This document shows positions 41,332 through 51,633 of a DNA stretch of 64,000 bases, piece after piece. The DNA is taken from assembly GCA_014904845.1 (NCBI GenBank), contig MU119464.1:1-64000 (forward strand), read 5' to 3'. The position numbers and the translations under genes are program-made. Below the pieces are notes generated by a model. It did not search any database and was not told the DNA's origin. It worked only from the letters and a program-made list of their open reading frames with translations. The number at the start of each line of letters is the position of its first letter. Position 1 is the stretch's first letter. The DNA comes from Acephala macrosclerotiorum (taxonomy: Eukaryota > Ascomycota > Leotiomycetes > Helotiales > Mollisiaceae).

Positions 41332-43144
41332 ATGCGGCAATCACTCTGGCTCTGGGCAGTATGCCTAGGAGCTGTCCTAGGATTTCCTCCTGCCGATGAT
41401 CAAGACCTCGTGGACGCGCAGAAGGCAAAGCATGATGCCGAACAAATTCGCAAAGCATGTCCAGATTACAAGAAATACTCTACATTCGCGCAGTATGTCT
41501 GTCCATTATAGTTCTAAACTGCGCTAACAGATGGAAGCCGACCTTTCTCTGAGGGACCACGGCAGCTACCATTTCAACGTCCTGCGAAACAATGTCGAAC
41601 TTTTACTTCCCCGCTTGTCGACAAGATCGTCGAGGATATGAACGAGAAAATGGTTGACAAAGACCTTGCACGATTGTTTGAGAATGCTTTCCCTAATACG
41701 CTCGATACAACTGTGAGGTGGCATGTTGATGGGCAACGGAAGCATACGGAGTTGAAGGCCAGGTCTTCGAAAGATGATGGAAAGTGGGCTGGAGCTCAAA
41801 GTTTCATTGTTACTGGGGACATCAACGCAGAATGGCTTCGGGATTCTACGAACCAACTTCTACAATACCAACCTTTAGCCAAAAAGGACAACAAGATCTT
41901 CAATTTGATCCTGGGAGCTATCAACACACAAGCAGAATACGTTATTCAGTCACCATACTGCAACGCTTTCCAACCACCGGCTCCTTCCAAGCTTCACGCT
42001 ACCCAAAATGGACAAGACGACTATGTACATCCAGCCTACGAGCCATCCTTTGTATTTGAATGCAAGTACGAGCTAGACTCCCTCGCACATTTCCTTGCAA
42101 TCGGAAACACATTCTACAACCACACAGGATCTACAGCTTTCCTAACCACCAGGTGGTACAAAGCACTAGACACAGTTCTAACCGTCCTCGACCAACAATC
42201 TCAGTCTACTTTTGATTCCGAGACGGGCAGGTTTAAGAAGAACACCTACACATTTAGTAGAAATACCAATCAAGGAACCGAGACTCTCCCCTTATCAGGA
42301 GTCGGTAACCCCTTGAACTACGGAACGGGCCTCGTCCGCTCTGCTTTCCGCCCTAGCGATGACGCCACCATTCTGGGTTTCTACATTCCAGCTGTGAGTA
42401 CAGACATTCTATCAGTATGAATAATTGTCACTGACCAGGACATTCAAGAATGCCCAGATGGCCGTCGAGCTCAAGAAAACCGCCGAAATGCTCACAGCGG
42501 CAAAGAACATCAAGATGGCCCAAATGCTTGAAAAGCGCTCTCAAACCATCACAGACGGAATCTGGGCCCACGGCGTAGTCCAACACAAAAAATACGGCCG
42601 CGTATTCGCCTACGAAGTCGACGGCTACGGCGGCCAAATCCTGATGGACGACGCCAACGTCCCCTCTCTCCTCGCCCTCCCCATCCTCGGCTTCATAGAA
42701 CGCACCGACATCGTATACCAAAACACTCGCCGCATGCTCTTATCCAAAGACGGGAACCCTTATTACCTAGAAGGTAAAGCATTCCATGGAATAGGAGGAC
42801 CGCATATTGGGACCGAGTATGCTTGGCCGATGAGTCTTTTGCTCCAGGCTATGACGAGTGATGATGATGGGGAGATTGGGGAGTGTATTGGGTTGGTGTT
42901 GAATGCTAGTGCGAGGTATGGGTTGGTGCATGAGAGTATTCATGTTAATAATATTCATGATTATACGAGGAGTTGGTTCGCTTGTAAGTTGCTACCGGGA
43001 GAAGAAGGAAAGGTGAGATGTGGATTTGTGCTAATTATGGAACTAGGGGCGAACAGCGTGTTTGCGCAGACGATTTTGGATTTGGCGAAGAGGAAGCCAC
43101 ATTTATTATTTGGTGATGGAGCGAAACCTTATGTTATTGAATGA
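41332..43144 (+). CDS. GH125 exo-alpha-1,6-mannosidase, secreted
   Basis: Four exons: 41332-41492, 41538-42393, 42449-42983 and 43047-43144, encoding 549 residues. Introns (45, 55 and 63 nt) have GT-AG ends and preserve the family reading at each junction (FAHRPFSEG; YIPANAQMAV; SWFAWANSVF). GH125 enzymes remove terminal alpha-1,6-linked mannose from glycans by inversion; they were earlier called DUF1237. Recognisable blocks are RWHVDGQRKHTELKA, FIVTGDINAEWLRDSTNQLL, YEPSFVFECKYELDSLAHFL, YEVDGYGGQILMDDANVPSL, and GIGGPHIGTEYAWPMSLL. The first 17-20 residues (MRQSLWLWAVCLGAVLGF) form a signal peptide, so the enzyme is probably secreted or in the secretory pathway. Length is normal for the family. 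Confidence 0.93.
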
Positions 43145-43445
43145 GTATGGTACTATGAGGGTGGCATATTGTTCTTGGTCTAGCAGTACATTTACTAGGC
43201 ATGGGATTACGACAAGGTTTAAAGGTCTCGTTGATTGTGCTCATCGCTCGGAATTATCTGGGAGAGAAAAAAAAAAACCATGATCATGACAGACATTATC
43301 ATCCCAATGAAGTACCAATTGCCATGCGGCAATTGAACTTCGAGACTTGACCATCGAGTCAAGCTCGGTATGCCGTCATGCCTTCGTCTGGTCCAAGCGA
43401 ACTCCATAAACGCCAGTCATGCCATGTATCAAATGTCGAAAGTCC

Positions 43446-45028
43446 TCACTTCTTACCAAAGAAAGACATGATACTGCCTTGTCCTGCTTTGGCCGCTCCC
43501 TTCTTGGCCTTCGTCGATGCTGCAGGAGCGTGTACCTTGGGCTTTGGTGCTGGAGCAGGTTCGTCCTCTGAGAAAGACTCCCAAACAGGCTCTTCCTTGG
43601 TAACTAGTGTTTTATCAGCACAACACTCACATCCAAACAGAAGACAACACTTACCCAAATACCCTTCATCATCCTTAATAGTCTTCTTCTTCATCACCCT
43701 CCTCCGACCCCTTCGCCTCCCACCACTAACAACAGGCGCAACCTCCTTCTCAGGATTAGCCTCTTTTTCTTTCTCCTTAATCTCCTCCTTCACCTCTGGC
43801 TCCTTAACCTCTTCCTCTTCATCACTTATATCCATCATCTTCTTCAACTTCTCCTCATTCTCCTTCCTCTCCTTTCTACTCTTGGCCACAATCTCGGTAT
43901 TCGCCGGAACAGGAGGAATATACGTCTCTTCCTCATCATCAGAAACATCTTTCATCGGCGAATCTTCTGCAGCAGAAATAGCTGGTGAGTCGGCGGCAGC
44001 TGAGCTATCGGTTCCTTCTCGCTTGAGTTTGGGCTTGGCTTTGGCGAAGGATTTGAAGATGCTGGAGTTGTCGCGTTTGAGGGTTGGTGGGTTGGGGGTT
44101 GATTCTTTGCTGGAGGGGTTGCTGGCTGCGGAAGCTTTGGTCTTGGTGTTGGAGGATTTTCCGAAAAATTCTTTTGCGGTGGAGGATACTTCTTGTTTGA
44201 GGGGAGGGATAGAGGTTTTCACTTCTTGTTTGGGCTTTGCGGGGGCGGCTTTTACTGGTGCTGGGGCTGCAGTGGGTGGAGGTGGTCGTGTGCCTTTTCG
44301 ACGTCTGACGTTCTTGTTGGTTATTGTGCCATATTGTGAGGCTGTTTCGAGAGGGTCTTCGGTTGCTGTGAGCTCGCGGACTTGTCGGGTGATGTCTGAT
44401 AGTATTTGGAGGTCCTGCGAAGCATTAGCTAGCTCTGTGGAGGATTGGGGTGGACTGGCCTTCAACGGATGTGGTCCAATGCTATAGACATGTATTGAGG
44501 AGATATGCTCATACTGTGATCGTACTTCTGCATCTATACTTCAGCGACCGATCTTGTGTTGGACATTCAGCCATAGCTACCCTCGAGATTCTCTTCTCTG
44601 ACTAGAGTGATGCTCAACACCCCGCTTTCCTCTGTACTCTCCTCTGGTTCTGGCATAGAGCTGCCGAGATATGGACTGCTCTGCATATATGTATCTTCTC
44701 CATCTTGATCTGCAACATCATTTGCAGATTCGGGTTCCCTTCGTTTGCTTCCGCTGATCAGGTAGGTGGCGTGGATTGTGCCTGGCTTCTTTCCGTTCTG
44801 CTGGCGGTGGAACTCATATAGCATCCTGATATCGGTCAGAGGATAACTTCGAGATTGGACATAAACTTACTCCTTTGCGGCATTGACATTAACTTTGAGA
44901 GCGCGACTGAGGAGACGATAGGTGACCTTGCTTTGTTAGAACAATAACGGCGATTGAGGCATTGGAAAACATACAATTCTGTCCTCAGTCAAAATATTGG
45001 ATGCTAGGTAAGTCTTGTAGTCCGCCAT
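43446..45028 (-). CDS. cdc27: DNA polymerase delta third subunit (Cdc27/Pol32/POLD3)
   Basis: Five exons: 45028-44975, 44926-44871, 44825-44581, 44533-43655 and 43603-43446, encoding 463 residues. This subunit joins Pol delta (and Pol zeta) to PCNA and supports processive and translesion synthesis. The N-terminal winged-helix region is conserved (MADYKTYLASNILTEDRIV, VNVNAAKEMLYEFHRQQNG, then HATYLISG and SQYEHISSIHVYS). The long middle is disordered and Lys/Glu/Pro-rich. The last residues form a consensus PCNA-interacting box, Q-G-S-I-M-S-F-F-G-K-K. Intron 4 (43654-43604, 51 nt) has no stop and is in frame, so it is easily missed; splicing it gives EGYLVTKEEPVW. It diverges from rad18. Confidence 0.93.
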
Positions 45029-45242
45029 TGCGCATTATTGTTTTGATTCTGTCGTTGTTGTCTTTCCAAAGTCGGTTGGGGATATTTTGCAGGGTTCCGC
45101 GACTCGGTTTTGGAGAGCGCGTCTTTCACTTTACGCGACTTTTTGGCTGGGATCCCGACGTCTCTCATCAACACTAACACTTGAATGCGACAACTCGCGC
45201 GCCACGACACTACCTGCCTTTGCGGACTGCCAAATATTCACA
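45029..45242. promoter_or_regulatory. Shared divergent promoter, cdc27/POLD3 and rad18
   Basis: 214 bp between two start codons of DNA-damage-tolerance genes. It includes gctttccaaagtcgg-like and acgcgact sequence; the stretch around 45104-45145 contains ttttgg...cgcgt...acgcgac, where ACGCG-type cores resemble the MluI cell-cycle boxes that drive S-phase genes in fungi. That reading is a suggestion only. Confidence 0.5.
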
Positions 45243-46625
45243 ATGGATAAGACGTCGAAAGATGAAGCGTTTGAAGTGGCAGACTCTACAGACTGGCTCG
45301 AGACGCCACTGAAATCTCTCTCTGCGGTCGATGCGGCAATGAGATGTCAAGTATGCCGGGACTTCTACACTACGCCGATGATCACGTCTTGCTCGCACAC
45401 ATTTTGTTCGCTATGCATACGGAGGAGTCTGAACAACGATGGCAAATGTCCCGCGTGCCGGTCACCAGAGCAGGAAATGAAGTTAAGAAATAATAATGCT
45501 ATGGAGGACTTGGTGGAAGCCTTCAAGCGGGGACGGGCAGACATACTGGTATTTGCTAGGACGCCAACAAGTTTGCTGGAAGCTCCGAGTCGGAAGAGGA
45601 GTCTGGAGCAAGCCGAGGAAGAAGTCGAGGACAGCTCATCGAAGAGGAGGCGTTCTGGACGTACTAAGTCTTCACAAAAGGAAAAGGTTCAGGTTGTGGC
45701 GGATTCGGAGGAGGATGGGGATGGAGATGGGGAGTACATTCTAGGTGCGTTACCAATTGACTATCCCGTTTATTGATACTGATATCTGCTCTCAGAGGAT
45801 GGTACTGCTGAATGTCCTATTTGTCAGAGGAGGGTCAAGATGGCAGGCATCAATAAACACATTGATGACGGGTGCCCAGACGAACCACAACCATTTCCAC
45901 ATATCACGAAGCCTGGCAGTAGGAATAGCAAAGGTTCAGCGAAAAGTCCCACGTCAATTGCTGAGAAACCTATCAAGCGGCCAGAACGATTACCTCAGCT
46001 GAATTATTCCATAGTCAAGGACAACGTTCTGAAGAAAAGGCTCACAGAGTGGGGAATATCTGCTGCTGGCAATAGACAACTTCTAGAAAAGAGATGTTGG
46101 GAGTGGATCACGCTTTGGAATGCGAATTGTGATGCGACGAAACCAAAGTCGAAAGGAGAATTGAAGCGAGAATTGGAGATATGGGAGCGGACTCAAGGAG
46201 GAAGAGCAGCCACCTCAAGTTCAACTCAGATGGGCGCCATTATCAGAGACAAGGAGTTTGATCGGGATGCTTGGTCGGATAAGCACAATGGCGACTTCAA
46301 GCAGCTGATTGCTGATGCTAAACGGAAAGCGCAGGCAAAGAAAGCTGAAACTTCTTCTGCAAGTACCCCGGCAGAATCAGCTAGGACTGCTACTCCGAAC
46401 GTTGCACCTACAACTACCGCAGATGTTGTCATGGCAGAGGATGGGGACGAAGAGCCAATCTTGATAGAGGACCCGCCCGAAAAACCTGCTTCCCAGAAGA
46501 GATTTTTTGACGAAAGCAATTCAGACGCTCCACCTTCGTCACAGTATCAAAATAAGCTGGATATTCTGGACAACAATGTTGGATTGGCTGAAGATATTAC
46601 AACAGTCCGTGCTATACAGCCCTAG
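45243..46625 (+). CDS. rad18: E3 ubiquitin ligase Rad18
   Basis: Two exons, 45243-45744 and 45796-46625 (51-nt intron, phase 1), encode 443 residues. Rad18, with Rad6, mono-ubiquitinates PCNA at stalled forks to start translesion synthesis. The domain order is diagnostic. A C3HC4 RING spans C35, C38, C50, H52, C55, C58, C69 and C72 (CQVCRDFYTTPMITSCSHTF, CSLCIRRSL, KCPACR). A UBZ finger follows the splice junction (CPICQRRVKMAGINKHIDDGC pattern, Cys-x2-Cys...His-x3-Cys). A SAP domain starts at DNVLKKRLTEWGISAAGNRQ. A basic Lys/Arg patch between RING and UBZ may be a nuclear signal. The 3' end lies 84 bp from that of chm7 on the other strand. Confidence 0.95.
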
Positions 46626-46709
46626 CCTGCAATGTGCAAGAGTATTATGTACTATAACTCCACAGCGCCGATACCTATGCATGAATTTACAAAGACCAAA
46701 GAGCGTTGA

Positions 46710-48247
46710 TTATGCTGCAACATTCTCGGGATCCAATGACATCCGATTCAGCTCCTCCGTGCTTTTGTCAAGCTCTTTCTCTGCATTAGCTTCCTCTGCC
46801 TTCTTTGCTTCACGTTCAACCTCCTCTAGAGCATCTAGCCGCTTCTTCGTCTCTGCAGCTTCCTGCTTCTCTCTCTCTTCTCTCGCTGCCCTTTTCTTGA
46901 CTTCCACCCTCTCCTTCTCTTCCCGCTCCATAGCGTTAAGCTCATCATCGACTTCGCCCTCGTCAACTGTTCCAGCTTGGCTAATTTCTGCAATGACATT
47001 GCCAACTTCGTCGACCTGGCTCATTTGCTCTCGTAATTGATCGACGACATCGTCGACTCTCTCCACGCCTCCCACCTCCTTGTTGAGACCAGTGAGAACC
47101 CTTGTGCTCCCTTCCATGACCTTGATGAGCTCGACTTGATCGGCAGCTTGTTCAATCTTAGTGAACACTTCTTCCAATTGGCCTAATGTAGCATGTCTCT
47201 TCGCTAATGTTGTCTCGGCTAGTTTCTTCGACCGTAATGCAGCAAGAGCCGATACTCTGTTCTTTCTAGCCACTGCTTCTTTCGCAGTAACTCCAAGCTC
47301 GTCCACCTTCTTAGACAAGACAGCCGTCTGAATCTCCAGATCCTTAATCAGAGTCTTCAGGGAGGCAATCGTTGTATCTTCTTGTGTAATCGGAGTCGCA
47401 ATCTTCTCGTTCGGTGTCTTGACCTTGACTGTCTCCCCATCATAAGCCAAAACCTGCTTGTCTCGGGCCAAAAACCGCAATAGTAGCTCCATATCCTTTC
47501 CAGACAGCCTCTTGTCCTTGCCTAAAACATCATCTACCTTCCCCTTGAACTCATCCCTCGACAGCGTCCTCTCAACTCTCCCCCTCACCCCCTCAAACCT
47601 CCTCTGCACTTCCCTCCCTGCCTCTTCAAGATTCTCCAACACAACAACCCGTCCATTAACGAGCCTATCCTCATTATCTCCCAACCCCATCTGCCTCAAC
47701 CCCCACCTAACCACATCCCCGGGTCCAGGAACCTGTATCCTAGGAATCAACCCCCAACCCTTAGTATAAACACTCTCCTCTCTCTCCTCAAACTCTTTTT
47801 CCATCCACCATTTCCCCTTTCCTCCTTTCCCTCCCGCAACCACTTCTCTCACCACAGTACCAAGACTTAAAGGACGACCCAATTCTTTGGTTTCAAGGGA
47901 GCGAAGTAGGTCTTCGGAAAAGGAGATGGAGAAGTGGGAGCCGTCGGGAAGAACGCCTGCTTTTGCGGCGGAGGAGAGGCCGGTGCGCCAGGCGGTTAGG
48001 TTTGCGGTGTAGCCGTCTGGGTTGGTACTTTGGAGGTGGCGGAAGTCGGAGTAGAGGGCTGCTAGACGGGCTCTGTTTCATTATACATTAGCATTCACTT
48101 TCTTGAACTGTTTTGCTGGGTTGTTTGGATGCCTATGACGTTGGCAGTTGGGACATGCGAAAGAAGATGGAACATGGGGACAAGCAGAAAGACGAACCTG
48201 CGAAATTGTGGCTCATTGTTTTGCAGGTATGTAAGAAGCTCACTCAT
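46710..48247 (-). CDS. chm7: ESCRT-III-like protein Chm7/CHMP7
   Basis: Two exons, 48247-48198 and 48072-46710, give 470 residues; the 125-nt intron has a GTTCGT donor and an aaacag acceptor. Chm7/CHMP7 recruits ESCRT-III to seal the nuclear envelope and remove defective nuclear pores. The N-terminal half is the winged-helix-type region (MSELLTYLQNNEPQFRRARL, then LYSDFRHL and GRPLSLGTVVREV). The C-terminal half is an Snf7-type helical domain (LLLRFLARDKQVLAY, TTIASLKTLIKDLEIQTAVL, RHATLGQLEEVFTKIEQAAD). A long charged tail carries many Glu and Lys. The gene converges on rad18. Confidence 0.88.
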
Positions 48248-48798
48248 TGTATTCAAATGGCTCAGTCATGAACGATGAGGAGGTTGTGTTGATGTTTGTT
48301 TTGTCTTGCGGTTGCCTTTGTTGTTATCGATAAGGAGAGCCTGGTCGAGGGACGCGATTTGCATAAATACCGCTAAGTGTGCAGAATCTTATACAATATT
48401 CAGGGGGAGTGCTTTCCCAAACCTATAATGTCCCTTCCCTCAAAAGAGAATATCAAGGGAAATTATTCAAAGTTGTCAGGTGACCAAGACAGGCTTTCCA
48501 CATGATGCGTCTCACCTTTAGTTACGTGAAAGAAGGTTTTCTGGAAAAAGTCCTCAGGAGATTGGAACAGTACGACAGCGTGAATGTCGTTCCATTCAAT
48601 ATTGCTGTACTTCGATTCATCTACCCGACCCAGAAGTCTACAATACTTCAGGTCAGCAGATGGTTGAAGTTCCGCCTAAATCCAAGCTATAATACAGCCA
48701 TTCAACTAACACCCAACGCCGTCCCTATGCTCTTCCAACCATGTATCCGCTCGAAAGATGATATATTCAGATTCGCTTCCATCATGCAAGAGACACTC
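48248..48798. other. Intergenic between chm7 and trs85
   Basis: Promoter of chm7 and the 3' flank of trs85, both minus-strand. The open frame on the plus strand near 48500-48846 has no motif and overlaps the trs85 3' end. Confidence 0.55.
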
Positions 48799-51306
48799 TC
48801 ATTCAAATTGAAGAGTGGTCTTCTCTTCGTCTTCTCCTTCCTCTAAAGACCCACGTAGAGGCGCAGACTCAAGCATGGGTGCTGTTGCTGCGCCCAATAA
48901 ACTCCGACGATGCGGACGTGCATTGAACGCTTCGCTCTCCTCTCCTATCGACGTATCAATCAGATCGTCCACTCCTCCTGGTCCTTCGATCCCAGACTCC
49001 GGATATAGCGCTAATTGCACTTCCCGCTGCAGCGACTTCAAAAACTCGTTGGCGGCAGTAAATTGCGAGACACTATCAGGTTGAAGGAGGGAACCGTATT
49101 TTGCTTTTGCCTCATCGAGTCGCTGCTTCGACTGTTGAGGTTTCCCAAGTGTGAGCCAGGCGTCCGCAGCTCGAATACTCCACATGGCTGATTTTCGTGT
49201 TCTGGCACCCCATTGTCCGATTCCTGCACCTTTCTTGGAGGCGTAGCATGCGGAGACACGTTCCTTCACGAGGGCATCGCCAACCACGCCGACAACCTTG
49301 AGTTCTAGCAGCTTCAGCCCCCATCTTGCTGCGTCTTCCGAAGCGGACCCTCCTCGAAGCCTAAGCAGTTCCATACCTAAGGCTAGAGAGCGCAAGGCAC
49401 CATAAGGCGAAGCACATCGCGTGATGTAGGAGTAATGGGCTTGCTCCAGCATCTTTTCGATGGTCTCTGACCTCGTCTTGGAGCTTAGCGAGCTTGGGCT
49501 CATAAGCGTACTGATAACAGCCATCTCATTCGCAGCAGCATGGTACCTCCATGCGTTATCATTGTTGAAGTCTGACCGAAGCAGCTCGTACGTTGATTGA
49601 GCTAGTTTCCAATCTCGAAGCATGAAGGCATAGTCTGCCAGTTTCCGCATCAATGCTTCTGGTGTTTCTGGCCGATAAAAGCCTTGTAATCCGTCATAGT
49701 TGCTACTTGAACTTGACGTCCCGATTCCGTTCGACGATGCTCGTGAGTTCCCTCCGAAAACTGACCATTTCTTCGTCATGTTGCTCAGCCGACCAGTAAA
49801 ACCTCGCCGCCTCGATGCAACTTGGTCATTCCAAGTAGCCACAGATCTCTCCATTGATGGGACGATAGACTGGGTGACCATTTCTCTAATGAACGTCCTT
49901 ATGGCAGTAGTATCAGACTCGTAAATACACGGGACCGAGTCTTCTGGATCTTCCTCCATCTCCCGAACTTGGATTTCAGAAACCTCCTCAGAAGCCGTTA
50001 ACCATTCACAGCGTGGAAGAGGAACACTGTCATCATCCGAGGCTACGCACTGGGTACTTCGAAGTCTCAAGAGATGGCAATGCAAGCCGAAATGCCGTTT
50101 CATTTGCTCAAATAGCATCATAGATTTGGTGATATCGTCTCGCTCCTCGTCATGAACCAATACATAGTATCGTAGATATTCGGTATTAACCCAAAGAGGT
50201 AATCTCTTGTCTCCGAAGCTGGATTCATCGTATAACTTCCGTAGCGTCTCAATAGGGCTGGTATTCCGAGAACTTATAGCAATAACGCATGCCACCGGAT
50301 GGGCGAACGTCTCGTGAGGCACCAGAGGCATTCCAGAAAGTAACCTTCGGAGGTACAAGGTATAGAAAGGCGATGGGATGTCTTGATTTCGCATTCCTCT
50401 TCCAAAGTTCACGTAGTCCTCTGAACTAATGCTAGGAAAGTCCTCCGCATGGGCTAGATGTCGATCGACCAGAGTTTCAATAGCGTTGATATCTCCTCCT
50501 GTCCTTGCTCTCCGGGCGATAACTTCGGGCGATGCTTTGTTGCCATTTGAAGCTAAAGCCTTGCCTTCTTGGCTTTTCCGCAATCCTGACACAGCTTCTG
50601 ATATCTCCAGACCATCATTGAGCTCGACAAACCGGACGGCAAAATCCTCGAATGCCCGACCAGCACCTATGCTGTCCCGAACAGTAACTTTGCCTTGTAT
50701 TCGCTCGCCGAAGGGTCGAAGAAGCTCCCACAGCCCACCCTTGAATCCCTTGTCTTTCACCAACTCCCTTGTATCTGACGAAGTATGGACTGCAATGTGA
50801 GGTACGAATGCTTGTAGTATGAGGTTTCGAGGATCTTCCGGTCGGTCTGCCGCTGATATCTGCTCGCCTGGTGTTCCTGGTCCCCCAAATACCGAACCTG
50901 TAGACATTCTCGGGGTCCCAGCCCCGCTTGGTGAGACCGATCTTGAGCCAGTTGGTGTCGAGGTTGAGGCAAAGAGAGAAGAGACAGATGCATTGGAAGC
51001 TCTGTATGGCAACGTCGAGACAGAAGACGCCATTGACTGAGTATCTAGGGAACCTCGGATCTTCGATATCCTCAGCGAGGAGAAGGCCAATGAGTGGTCG
51101 GGAGACTCGAAAGGCGAGGCATGGCTTGGAGGTGTCATGAAGACAGTTGAAAGAGCGCCCGCCGCAGTAGAACTGTGCTGTGTCGTGAGTCCGCAGCCGT
51201 CAACTTGCGCGACAACATGCGGGTGGTTGAAGAGCCAACCAGGGGAACGGTCAGCAGTGGCTGTTCCTGGATTCGATCGTGCAGATCCTGAGTCTCCCTC
51301 AGCCAA
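48799..51306 (-). CDS. trs85: TRAPPIII subunit Trs85/TRAPPC8
   Basis: A long open frame, stop at 48799-48801. Its 5' limit is uncertain: the frame is open to 51306, where the codon is TTG after a stop, and the first in-frame ATG is at 51138, giving 779 residues; an upstream exon could exist. Trs85 is the subunit that makes TRAPP a Ypt1/Rab1 exchange factor for autophagy and ER-Golgi traffic. Supporting blocks are DPRNLILQAFVPHIAVHTSS, GFKGGLWELLRPFGERIQGK, AIETLVDRHLAHAEDFPS, INTEYLRYYVLVHDE-like WVNTEYLRYYVLVHD, and the C-terminal solenoid starting LADYAFMLRDWKLAQSTYEL and RYHAAANEMAVI. The N-terminal ~100 residues are low-complexity Ser/Thr/Pro. No intron is needed. Confidence 0.88.
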   Translation of the reverse strand: MAEGDSGSARSNPGTATADRSPGWLFNHPHVVAQVDGCGLTTQHSSTAAGALSTVFMTPPSHASPFESPDHSLAFSSLRISKIRGSLDTQSMASSVSTLPYRASNASVSSLFASTSTPTGSRSVSPSGAGTPRMSTGSVFGGPGTPGEQISAADRPEDPRNLILQAFVPHIAVHTSSDTRELVKDKGFKGGLWELLRPFGERIQGKVTVRDSIGAGRAFEDFAVRFVELNDGLEISEAVSGLRKSQEGKALASNGNKASPEVIARRARTGGDINAIETLVDRHLAHAEDFPSISSEDYVNFGRGMRNQDIPSPFYTLYLRRLLSGMPLVPHETFAHPVACVIAISSRNTSPIETLRKLYDESSFGDKRLPLWVNTEYLRYYVLVHDEERDDITKSMMLFEQMKRHFGLHCHLLRLRSTQCVASDDDSVPLPRCEWLTASEEVSEIQVREMEEDPEDSVPCIYESDTTAIRTFIREMVTQSIVPSMERSVATWNDQVASRRRGFTGRLSNMTKKWSVFGGNSRASSNGIGTSSSSSNYDGLQGFYRPETPEALMRKLADYAFMLRDWKLAQSTYELLRSDFNNDNAWRYHAAANEMAVISTLMSPSSLSSKTRSETIEKMLEQAHYSYITRCASPYGALRSLALGMELLRLRGGSASEDAARWGLKLLELKVVGVVGDALVKERVSACYASKKGAGIGQWGARTRKSAMWSIRAADAWLTLGKPQQSKQRLDEAKAKYGSLLQPDSVSQFTAANEFLKSLQREVQLALYPESGIEGPGGVDDLIDTSIGEESEAFNARPHRRSLLGAATAPMLESAPLRGSLEEGEDEEKTTLQFE

Positions 51307-51633
51307 AGATCAAAGGGGATCTCCTTTCTGGCTCAAGAATCCGCTTGTAGAGGCAGCTAGGAATTTTTTGTGAATATTGTTCTGGTCCGTTTCAACCGCT
51401 GTACATGGTGATATTCTGTGGCGCAAAGTATTGACATTTCGATGAGACAGTGAGGTTTAAAGACCGGGCTGAAAACTCCCGATGCCGATACGGGTATCAC
51501 CACGTGATCAGGCGGTTTCCATTTTCTTCGTTTGCAGACCTGAGCCTGTCAGAAGACTAGTTCCAAGATTCTAGAATTCGATCGTCATCCCTAATTGAGT
51601 CTCTATTAGTTTCATGGATTGGATGCTTAGCTG
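51139..51633. promoter_or_regulatory. Divergent region between trs85 and cca1
   Basis: 495 bp if the trs85 ATG at 51138 is used. Part may be an unrecognised 5' exon of trs85. It contains a palindromic cacgtg (near 51500), a common fungal bHLH-factor site. Confidence 0.4.

Noticed and set aside
44415..44465. A GC-AG intron in cdc27 between PLK and DLQILSD
   Set aside because: The acceptor-side sequence fits, but the donor would be gccagt, far from the GC donor consensus, and the frame reads through without a problem.
43378..44487. 369-codon frame antisense to the polymerase delta subunit
   Set aside because: Ser/Leu/Phe-rich complement of the Glu/Lys/Pro-rich subunit; the sense strand has a PCNA-binding box and family N-terminus.
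48502..48846. 114-codon plus-strand frame upstream of chm7
   Set aside because: No family resemblance and it runs into the 3' end of trs85; no promoter or splice support.
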